The notes under the pieces: generated by a model
The model's database searches: none
What the model was told of the DNA's origin: nothing
What the model saw: the letters and a program-made list of their open reading frames with translations, nothing else
Assembly: GCA_005784505.1 (NCBI GenBank)
Contig: VCAZ01000018.1
Location: 1,103,316-1,167,315, forward strand
Origin: Bagarius yarrelli
Lineage: Eukaryota; Chordata; Actinopteri; Siluriformes; Sisoridae
Length of the DNA stretch: 64,000 nt
Direction of reading: 5' to 3'
Made by a program: the position numbers and the translations under genes
Shown: positions 55,501 to 64,000 of the stretch, piece after piece
Layout: each line of letters begins with the position of its first letter
Numbering within the stretch: the stretch's first letter is position 1

Positions 55501-56245
55501 GAACACAATTCTTTTCTTTTTTTTTTTCCTTTTTTCCAATTGCTTTCCTTTAATCCTTTTCATCCTTTTTAATTTCCGTTTCTGTTTTCCTTTCTTTCCA
55601 GTCCTTCCTCTGTACCTATAAATTTTTCCTTTTTTTATATTCTATTAGTTTACTTCCTTGTTTTTTTTCTTTTTATTGTTCCATATTTATTGTTTTTATT
55701 CCATAACTTTTCCTTTTTTTCCACCGTATAACTTTACTACCCTCCCCTCACTTTTATTCTATGAATCAATAAATTGTTAAATCTGTGATTTAATGTATCA
55801 ATTGATCGATAAATAATTATAAATTAATATTATATGATAAAAAGAGAAAAAACAACTAAATTAACAAAATACTGTTTTCTTTAGTTTCTTGATTTCTTGA
55901 TTTTTTTTTTTTCTTTTTCTTAAGAATCAACAAATCGGTGAATCACCGAAGCTGAAAATCAAGAAGTTCATTTCATAAAGAAATAAGTAAATCAATATAT
56001 CAATAATTAATCGAACAATAATTGATTAAAAAAGAAAGAAAAAAGCACATGAATCACAGGAAATCATTCTTTCTTTTCTGGTTCACTTTTCTTTTCTCTT
56101 TAGTTTTTTTCCCTTCTTAGTTTTTTTTTTTTTCCTTCTCTTACATTTTTTATTATCTTCTTCCTACCATCATTTCTTACTCTTGTTTTTTGTTATTTAT
56201 TAACCTCGTCCCACTAATCATTTTTTTCTTCTCATCATTTTTCAT
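55501..56245 (+). other. Pyrimidine-rich, strand-asymmetric region
   Basis: Plus strand is dominated by C and T at 55505-55770 and 56065-56245 (TTTCCTTTCTTTCCAG, TTCTTTTCTGG, CCTTCTCTTAC). A good acceptor-like TTTCCTTTCTTTCCAG lies at 55587-55602. No exon follows that I can support. Confidence 0.5.
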
Positions 56246-57270
56246 TCATTCGTGTATTTGCGGCAAGAAATTATCATTAACACGACTGAAAAGCGATCGT
56301 CTTTGTGTTTTATTCCACTATAAATCAGAGAATCCGCATAAATTTACTGTTAGTTTCAGCACCACATTAATCCAGCACCGCTGTTCGATTATCGAATCTG
56401 ATTGGTCAGAACGTCCTTCACATGGAACCAGAAATCCTCTGATTCTTCATCGGTTTGATTGCAAGAAAAGGATTTGGTGTGTTAGTAACCCTAAGGTTAA
56501 ACAGCAGCTTAGAACATTGTTTCAGCAGGTCAAAGGTCACTCAGCATAGGAGGTCGATTTGAGTTCTTGCATTTATTTCCTGTAGTAGGCTGTAAATCAG
56601 GCCAGTTTAATCAGACTTTTCAACAAAAAAATACAATTTATAGTTTAAAAGAATCCTTCATTATTTTGTCATGTAGCTCCGGTGCTGATTAAACCATTTT
56701 TTCTTCACCCGCGCGCCGTTTCTAATGCAGGTAAATGACCCGTTTGATGAAGTCAACGTAAATGTTAAACAATTAGTAGCGCGTTTAAGCCAGTCAGAGA
56801 CCTTAAACAAACCTGAGTCTCCCCTGGGACCTTCGTTCAGTTAATTAGAAGCCTTGCTCACATTTACGCCGTTGGCTAAACATTTGCCCAGAAGTCATGT
56901 GGGCTAATTGAAAAATATTCAAATGTACTTTTTAATCTGATTTCACAATTCTAAAGCTAAATGCTAGCCGTGCCCTTGACGTTGTTCGTGCTTCTAGGAA
57001 CGACTTAAAAGAAACGTTTCGGATTCGTGACTCGCCAGCCAGCCTTGTTATAATAAAAGTGGCGGTTTGTGCTCATAAAATGAGGTTGAGGATTCTGAAG
57101 GCGTTCTCAAGGACAGAGTTTTTTTTTTTTTTTTTTTAGAATGATTAAAATTAGAACGCAGAAATCAGTTCAAATGATTCATAAAAGTGAATCTGATTCA
57201 ATCGATTTTTTCGTAATTGTTGACCTTTTGCAAAAAATTATTTCAACTTTTATCAACAAAGAAACAAAGT
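56246..57270. other. Unassigned sequence, partly complex
   Basis: ATCTGATTGGTCAGAACG at 56396 is a MITE-core-like motif. Segment 56700-57060 has balanced composition; TTTCTAATGCAG|GTAAAT at 56719-56736 is a weak second acceptor-donor junction. Poly-T at 57120-57137. The 119-codon plus frame at 56190 has no recognised domain. Confidence 0.4.
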
Positions 57271-57698
57271 AAAACCTCGGCCTACAGTTAGATTTTTTTA
57301 AAGCAAGTTTTTAAATTATATCAGTTTGCGATACAAATTATTGTAAATGCAGATAATCCGTTTTAGCCATACAAAACTATCACGATAAAAATATGACCTA
57401 TTTCCAAAACAATAATCATATTTTTGCATATGAAAAAACAAACCAAAACATTTAGAAAAGACATTAAGTCAAAAATGATATAAATCCATGACAACAATTT
57501 GGCAACAAAAAGCATGAAAAATCACGTAGCTTTTGAACGCATGCCGAAGGCGACGTTGGTATCACGTGTCGTTGGGTTTTTCAAAACAGCTGGAAATTTC
57601 TATACTCTCTTTGTTCCGCTTTGCTTGGCGAATTTCTTGCAAAATTCCAATTCTTAAAGGTGAAAATGTTTCGGAAGAAATTCGTAATTCGAGGTTTT
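57271..57698. mobile_element. Small TIR DNA element, about 430 bp
   Basis: Left end AAAACCTCGGCCTAC and right end TAATTCGAGGTTTT are inverted repeats with a few changes. Internal motifs (TTTTTAAAGCAAGTTTTTAA; TTTTGAACGCATGCCGAAGG) fit a known type of vertebrate MITE, by recall. No coding capacity. Confidence 0.55.
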
Positions 57699-58358
57699 AG
57701 GACATGCATGCTAGTGTAACTGGTCTGACGTTTTCCACATGTAAATTAAAGATGGTTGAATACATGTTGTGATGCCATCATACACAAGTCTCAGGTCAAA
57801 TTTGTGGTTACATTTTATGAAAATTGTTTAATTGTTAAAAATGATAAAAACATAATAGAAAACCAAAAAAATAAATCAAATGAAAGCACTGGACACTGGC
57901 GTCTCCTTCTACATTCTATATAGATTTTGATTATAGATCTCTTTCCAGAAAACTTTCAACCCATGAATAGGCTCGGAGGCTGTTGCTATGGAAATGTTGA
58001 TGTAATTACGGCTTGTTTAATTTCTTATCTCGTGCACTTGTAACGGTGTGACGCTTTCCTGCCGTAGGGTTAGACTATTCTTAAAAGAAAATGATTTTAC
58101 TTTTTAAAAAAAAAAATACATAATAAATTCTTCGGGCTAAAACGGTTAAACCGGATCGCTGATGGTATTTGACAGGGTTAGGACCCGAAGATTGCCAGCG
58201 ATTGCGGTGATCCTCGGCGGAGGAGAGTTAACAGGGTCGAAGTCTCCATTCTGCCAAAGCTGATTTGCTAATGATGAGGAAATAAGAAATCTCTTTAGCG
58301 CATGAGGGAGTCTGAAGACGATTATGGGAAGCGGAATCCGGCTTGAGGTATGGTAGAA

Positions 58359-58360
<2 letters not shown>
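57699..58360. other. Unassigned sequence
   Basis: Nothing recognised; 58140-58350 is GC-richer. Confidence 0.4.

Positions 58361-58392
<32 letters not shown>
58361..58392 (+). repeat. Poly(A) tract, 32 bases
   Basis: Perfect A32. The sequence before it (58140-58360) is GC-richer than the surroundings, so this could be the tail of a retroposed copy, but no AATAAA and no recognisable gene precedes it. Confidence 0.9.
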
Positions 58393-58396
<4 letters not shown>

Positions 58397-58573
58397 AATA
58401 TAAAGACAAGGGTGATTATCCGCTCACTTTGGATTAACGTCATTGCCAATTCCCTGTGAGTTCTTTGTGTTCAGTCGATAAAGATTGGATTTGCACATGG
58501 AATCCGATCAAAAAATTGAGTTTTCAGTTATAAGCCGTTTTGTTACACAAAAATTCTGTCCCTGGGAATTGAA
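58393..58573. other. Unassigned sequence
   Basis: Nothing recognised. Confidence 0.4.
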
Positions 58574-58795
58574 ACACACTATATGGTCAAACATAACTGT
58601 CAACCTTTGGGATGAACTGGAACCCCGACTGCACCCAAGACCTTCTCACCTAGTCATTAGTGTCTGATCTCATTAATACTATCATGACTAAATGATTAAA
58701 TTCCCAGAGACACATGACCAAATCATTAGTTAATATTTTTTGAAAAAGTGTTAAAAAAACACATGGATTTGATAGTCAGGTGTCCCAACACTGTC

Positions 58796-58838
58796 AACTC
58801 TTGGTTGAACTCTTGGTTGAACTCTTGGTTGAACTGGA
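58796..58838. repeat. 12-bp tandem repeat, three units
   Basis: AACTCTTGGTTG repeated three times inside the Tc1 remnant, a small slippage array. Confidence 0.9.
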
Positions 58839-58849
58839 ACACCGGCTGC

Positions 58850-58987
58850 TAATTGGAAGATTAGGGTCCGATTCCCAGCACCATTTTGGTGCCACTGCTG
58901 GGTCCTTGAGCAAGGCCCGTAACCACTTAATTGCTCAATTGTTTAAAAGGGATGAATGTAAGTCGCTCTGGATAAGAACGTCTGCCA
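58850..58987 (+). repeat. tRNA-headed SINE nested in the Tc1 element
   Basis: GGGTCCGATTCCCAG (B box), GAGCAAGGCCCGTAACC, then TAAGTCGCTCTGGATAAGAA and CGTCTGCCA. A box not preserved. Confidence 0.78.
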
Positions 58988-59032
58988 CCATCTAGTGTGG
59001 AGGTGTACCAATACTTTTGGCTATAAAGTGTC

Positions 59033-59679
59033 TTTAAACACCCCCCCCCCAACCAAATGAGCATCTCCGCAGAGATTCTCCAGTGTCATGAAGCCACAGA
59101 GTCTCTAAGACTAAGTGCATTTTTGGCAGCATGCCATCACTCATCAGTCGAAGAGTATACGAAAAAAATACTGCAATTAATATGGGGCCAGTTCATAAAA
59201 ATAATTATCTGTAATGGAAAATAACATTCGGTTAATTCATTACTAGTTTTATAACTCCAACCAAAGTTTATAGAGCACAGAAGAGCAAATTACACAAACC
59301 TGATATTGTTCTGTTCGAAAAAGACACAAGTTCGTCCACGAGTTTGTCCATTGTTTTAAATAAATAAATAAACCCGATTGTATTTTGGCTCGTGAGCAGG
59401 GAGCAGATGGCTGCGTATAAACACCCAGATGAGTCTGGGAATTGTCCGCAGCATGTTGTAGATCAAACAGCTTTCCGACTAGTCAGAGAACGATGCAAAG
59501 AATTCCCGAGGCTAAAAAAAAAAATAAAAAATTGAATGCTGATTGGCTTCTTGCCAGTACATAATTCGATGCTGAGAGAATGGAGTAAAACAAGCTCAGT
59601 AAAACCAGTCCGCATTTGGGATTCCCAGTTCTGGGCTTGATTCTGTCTCGTTCTTCCTTTTAAAATATCCTCAAAACGT
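59033..59679. other. Unassigned sequence
   Basis: C-run at 59041-59050. Nothing else recognised. Confidence 0.4.
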
Positions 59680-59905
59680 TGATCACAATAGTATTAATAA
59701 GACCAGACACTAATGTTAAGGTGAGGAGGTCTGGAGTTCAGTCGGTGTTCCAGTTCATCCCAAAAAAGGTCAGAGATTTATGCAGGACACTCGAGTTTTT
59801 CTACCCCAACCAAAAAAACAGCATGTCTTCATGGAGAGCAGTGGTTTTGTGCACAGGGACATTGTCATTTTGTTATTGTCTCTTAGCTCTAATGAAGGTA
59901 TAATG
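59680..59905 (-). pseudogene. Tc1-like transposase remnant, longest of its lineage here
   Basis: Plus strand reads AAGGTGAGGAGGTCTGGAGT, TCAGTCGGTGTTCCAGTTCA, CATGTCTTCATGGAGAGCAG and TTGTGCACAGGGACATTGTC. The minus strand therefore carries the transposase middle up to the NPRPPH-like region. Frames are broken. The 74-codon plus and 121-codon minus frames are parts of it or antisense to it. Confidence 0.65.
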
Positions 59906-61269
59906 GAATGCAACAACACACAAAGACATTCAAGGCAACAGATTATTTGCGCAAGAAGTTTATAGATAAGAATAGAATGGCAGATTGGCATTGGGCGGAG
60001 TAAGATGTGGTAAAGGACGACGCCTTTGCCTCGAACACGGGATATTTGCCTCAATCGCATCTTCTGCGGAAGATAAAAAAATTCAACTTGAATAGAAATT
60101 TCGCTCGACGCTTTGTTACGCAAGTCAATCAGCAAAGAGCTTATAGGTGTCTATGGACTAGAACAATGACAAAGAAAGACACTCTGTTGACCTCCTGGGG
60201 CCCGGCAGGGCAATGCATTCGGCAAGCCTGACCGTGTCCTTACATTGCCGCCACTTTAATGGCTGCTCCCGATGCTCAAAAACCAAACCAGTCAAACCCC
60301 TAAAAGGTGGAGGTGGTGGAGCGGAAGTGGTCAAGGTGATTGGATGGGGGGGCCAGGTCCATAAAGCTTCGGCAGCACAACAACACATTAGCATGTCATA
60401 AGTTTAGTCTTCTGTATATTATTGTTGTTTAAGGCAATTTTTGCGGATGTTAACTTTATCACAAAGCTACTAAATATTTTTTACAATAATTGAGGAAAAT
60501 AGTTGATGCTAACATGTCATTTCAGGCACATTTTAGATATTACCATAATGACAGCCAAACAGTTTCCCATCCACATCTAACTATCAAATATATTCAAGCT
60601 TTATTTCCTGCACAAATCCTGGTATAATAAAAGCTGCTGTCCAGACTTTATGCCTATGATTCTTTCAATCTCCTAAGCAGGCACCTCTGCATATTCATGC
60701 TCCTCGGAGTTACCTGAACCCATGATATTTTCCATTTAGATGTGGGAGTCGTGCACTTTCAGGATCTGCCGTGCATGTAATTGTAAATTGTGAAGCTGGT
60801 CGACTGGGAGAAAAGAGCGCCCCCAAAAAAATAGATAATTTTCTTCCCGTTATTTGGAAGCTGCTAAACGCTTTGCGTGTCTGATGGAATGAAACTCATC
60901 AAGCGAGGCGACGGAAATACCCGTCAGCACAAACGAAGGCGGCAGATGGACTGCGTGACGGATCGAAAGAATGAGCTTCTCCTAAAAGAGCCTTCTCGGA
61001 GGGAAAGCCTGGAAAGGGATTGGGGTGAGAGAACGGCGTGGCGAGGGGAAGTTACGCTTAGCAACGGCACGTCTTGGTAGGATACGATTCCTTTGACAGC
61101 ATAATATGGGATGTGATTGAAAGATGGAGGCAAAACATAAATCTAAACCAATCTACACATGAAATATAAACAAACACAACAAATATACATGCAGGTTTGT
61201 TCTCTCGTGGTCGGGCCTCCCTAACCTTGACGATAAGGACAATCTAATCCTCATAGGGTAAATAACTTT
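59906..61269. other. Unassigned sequence
   Basis: Segment 60280-60360 is G-rich (AAGGTGGAGGTGGTGGAGCG). Segment 60590-60900 has complex composition with GCATATTCATGC, an octamer-like motif. No exon supported. Confidence 0.35.
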
Positions 61270-61401
61270 TACATTTGCAGCATTTGGCAGACGCCCTTAT
61301 CCAGAGAGACTTACCTTTATCCGTTTTTTTTTTTATACAACTAAACATTGGGGATTAAGGGCCTTGCTCAGGGGCCCAACTGGTGCTGGGAATATAATTG
61401 T
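61270..61401 (-). repeat. tRNA-headed SINE, tail half
   Basis: ACATTTGCAGCATTTGGCAG, ACGCCCTTATCCAGAG, GGGCCTTGCTCAGGGGCCCA. Stops near the B box; the head is missing. Little mutated in the tail. Confidence 0.78.
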
Positions 61402-62700
61402 GTATTATTATATAATTTTACAATTTCTTTACAATCTATAGAGAAAAGCAAAAAAAAACGAATATATAAGACATATGTAACATGTCGCACCCTTGTTGTG
61501 TAACAAAAACTCTTAAATACGCACTTGTACGATTACAAAGCTTGCAATCCTCACAATCTGGCGAACACTAGTATTTGTCTCAGAATGTCTCGCTTTACAA
61601 TCTCAAAATGTTTACTAAGTAACAGTAAAAGTATTAATGTTTAATGTTATTTGATTAACAGAGTAATAAAGTCTGGAATGATGAGATTCCTCCAGTTGTT
61701 ATTAATTAGTTTGGATCTGATTAAATAAGGGGAAAAAATCGTAATGAAGAAAAAATACTAAAATATACATTTTATAGTAACTTACAGTAAGGTTAAAGCG
61801 TCCATAGTTACAGAATTAATCAAATCATCATCTAATAGTCGTTATCATGAAATTTACTGTAAGATGTTTTCTCTGGAGGTGGAGTTCCTCCACAATGATC
61901 ACATGATCACTTGTTATGGTCCAACTGAATTCGTCACTTTATGGAACTGTTGGTTTTTTCATTAGAGTGTATAAACCGATTGAATTTGAGGTCATGTTTG
62001 TTTCTGTCTCTAAAAATAATTCTCAATTTTTTTTCTCTTCTGTCATTATTTTCCGAACTTCAAAAAATGGGCGTGTTCAATGTACGATCTTATTATCATC
62101 AAAACTACCTTTACATTATTAGCATTTCATTATAACGTAGGAACGACATCATATTTAGCAAAGTTAAAGTCAATTTTCACAATTAAAAATGAACTTAAAA
62201 AACGACTTTGAATTTTTTTCTTTAGAAAAATCTAAAGTAAATTTAACAAAGTAAAGATACCACGTCGCTACCCACTTCTGTTCATTAGCGATAAATATAA
62301 ATTTTGTATTTCTTTTTAGCCGCTTTGAGAGAATGCAAATTATTAAAAGCACTAAAAATAGACAAAACTAAAGTCAATAAAATTGTATTTTTACACTATA
62401 ATAAACTGGTTTAAACTGGTTTAAACTATTGGAAAACGGGATGTGTGTTCGAATAACAAACCTTTTCAACAATTTGTAAGTAAATCAACCCAATGCAAGC
62501 AGCGCGATCGATCCCTTCAGTGCAGCAAAGGTTAAATGAAGTGAGTTTGTCTGTAGCAACCTGAGAAACAACAATCAATCCCAAGACAGAACAGGAAGTC
62601 TGGGGTGATCAATTCTTCTAACCTTTTACTAAAGAATAATAAATATTTGGTAGTTTAGTTTTGGAGTTTTTAGTGATAATTTTATAGATGTGTATATATA
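61402..62700. other. Unassigned AT-rich sequence
   Basis: Nothing recognised. Confidence 0.4.
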
Positions 62701-62878
62701 TTTATATTTACAGCAGACACCCTTATCCAGCGTGACTTACATTATATCCTGAGATTTAGATACCTGAGCAATTGAGGGTTAAAGGCCTTGCTTAGGGGCT
62801 TGGTCAAGCTGGGACTCGAACCTGGGTCTTCAGAGTAGTAGTCCAACACCTTAACCCTGCACTACCACTTCCCTGTCT
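62701..62878 (-). repeat. tRNA-headed SINE, near full length
   Basis: CAGACACCCTTATCCAGCGT (tail), AAAGGCCTTGCTTAGGGG (middle), GGGACTCGAACCTGGG (good B box complement), CACCTTAACCCTGCACTACC (head complement). Confidence 0.8.
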
Positions 62879-63783
62879 ATGTCAGAGCCCCCGTCCCCGT
62901 CAGAGTGTTCTGGGACTTGATGGAAACATTGAATAAAAATTCATTTAAAGGCTTTAGCTACAGCTGCTAATTCGGACGTCATCATGTCCTTCTAGGGTTA
63001 CAAGCCAATGAGTGTATCAAGGTTATGATGATGTGCAAACTGAAGGTGATTTACATGTTAAGGTGACATCCTGCCTCTCCGGGACCTGATTAGCCCATTA
63101 GGTTGTTTAATCAATGCTTTCTGCTGCTTCTAATGAGATAGTAAATCTCATGAGGAACATCCCTAAACATGATCAAAAGATTTGCTTGCTTTTGTTGGTT
63201 AAACATCTTGGCAGATCAACAGAACGGGTAGCTTCCAGGAGGAGGTGTCCTGGATTCATACATGTTTAATATGTAAAAAGATGGCAGACTTAATTTGTAG
63301 CAATTTTTGTAACGGGACTATAGTGTTTAGCATTAAATTAAATCTGAAGAAGGTACAGTACTGTGGATCTAGGTTCGAGGTTTGAGCGTACAACACAGTG
63401 CACTATGGCATGAACAATTATGGACAATATTTTTCATCGGAATTGCAAATTAAAAGCATTTTTATAATCGTTCATGCTTTGAAAGAAATAAGGTTCGAAG
63501 AGACAATAGGCGTATACAGCTAAAAAAACATTTATTTCATGGTGGATTGTCTATAAATCATATTGTTATTTTTTAAAATGCTTTATTTATTTGTCATGTC
63601 AAAAAATTGTATTAGTATTTCCTTTTTTAGATGTCGACTGTAAATACAAACACGCTCAATAGTATAGTCCCGCCACGACACTGATTGACAGGTTTCGGAG
63701 ACGCAAAAGTTTTTGCGATTCGGTTCAAGTTTTGGCATTTAATGTAATTGTAATTGCCTTTATTTTGTAACATATACTTTTTT
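62879..63783. other. Unassigned sequence, possibly regulatory in part
   Basis: Segment 62930-63190 has balanced composition with TGATTAGCCC, TTTAATCAATG and CTAATGAG motifs, like conserved enhancers. Conservation cannot be tested here. Confidence 0.35.
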
Positions 63784-64000
63784 TACAGCACAGTGAAGTT
63801 GGTGGTCAGAGCGCGGGGTCAACTATGATACAGCACCCCCTGGAGCAGGAAGGGTTAAGGGTCTTGCTCAAGAACCTTGTGGTTGGCTTGCCGGTGGTGG
63901 GGCTTAAAACTAGGTCTTCAGATCAACAGCTGGCAGTAGTGGGGCTTGAACCCAGGTCTTCCCAGTCTCCAGATAAGCAACTCAGCGCCTTAACCATTTG
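63784..64000 (-). repeat. Second-family SINE with duplicated head, cut by the window edge
   Basis: CAGCACAGTGAAG and GCGCGGGGTCAACTATGATA (body), GGGTCTTGCTCAAGAACC, then the B-box side GGTGGGGCTTAAAACTAGGTCTTCAGATCA, which is repeated at 63940 as AGTGGGGCTTGAACCCAGGT. Ends at CAGCGCCTTAACCATTTG, at the window edge. Confidence 0.72.

Larger units (their letters stand above)
58574..59032 (+). mobile_element. Tc1-derived element carrying a nested SINE
   Basis: Left end CACACTATATGGTCAAACAT; right end CAATACTTTTGGCTATAAAG is its decayed inverse. TTTGGGATGAACTGGAACCC (WDELE of the transposase, plus strand) at 58606 and TTGAACTGGAACACCGGCTG at 58839 are two copies of the same transposase stretch. 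The SINE at 58850-58987 splits the element. Non-functional. Confidence 0.7.

Noticed and set aside
1..64000. CRISPR arrays, operons or bacterial-type features
   Set aside because: Tandem arrays have no repeat-spacer structure, and SINE, MITE and microsatellite content is that of a fish genome.

Overview
The window looks like non-coding DNA from a bony fish. The repeat families (tRNA-headed SINEs with the 'TCGCTCTGGATAAG' tail, several Tc1-like lineages, a 'GGGGTGTCCAAACTC' hAT-type MITE, abundant TA/CA/CT/GATA microsatellites) are the mix I know from ostariophysans. A catfish-like siluriform is my best guess, from memory of repeats and not from any search. The DNA is AT-rich. I found no protein-coding exon, rRNA or tRNA gene that I can defend. 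Every open reading frame I could explain lies in a transposon fossil, in a tandem repeat whose period is a multiple of three, or (the rest) looks like a chance frame.

Layout. 1-5.3 kb: very AT-rich, with three copies of a TIR-like 'ATCGG' element and long TA/CA microsatellites. 5.4-5.55 kb: an isolated branch point, 33-nt pyrimidine tract and AG|GTAAGT, followed by a second 5' splice site; this is a candidate recursive splice site and the best hint that the window sits in a long plus-strand intron. 6-15 kb: SINEs and decayed Tc1 copies. 15.9-16.4 and 20.6-21.3 kb: minisatellites of 36 and 51 bp. 22-30 kb: SINEs, a hAT-like MITE, a pentanucleotide satellite and more Tc1 debris. 30-36 kb: a TIR transposon, a 77-bp CT tract, a tRNA-type SINE, two further 'ATCGG' copies and a Tc1-derived non-autonomous element. 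36-39 kb: few recognisable repeats. 39-45 kb: the youngest transposons, including a Tc1 transposase pseudogene (41.2-42.3 kb), a 631-bp deletion derivative with nearly perfect 112-bp ends that still encodes the first helix-turn-helix of its transposase (43.3-43.9 kb), and a decayed minisatellite split by a SINE. 46-55 kb: SINEs, GATA/GACA tracts and a GGTGTGGCC minisatellite with higher-order structure. 55-64 kb: a pyrimidine-rich stretch, a small TIR element, a nested SINE-in-Tc1 and more SINEs. The last SINE runs off the right edge.

Most of the history is retroposition and cut-and-paste transposition followed by decay. The items that stand out are the splice-site arrangement at 5413-5540, the HTH-only Tc1 derivative, the multimeric minisatellites, and two pairs of diverged duplicated segments (7.0/47.5 kb and 31.2/50.15 kb) that I cannot assign to a transposon family. 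Repeat family assignments rest on recall of consensus motifs and should be checked with RepeatMasker.
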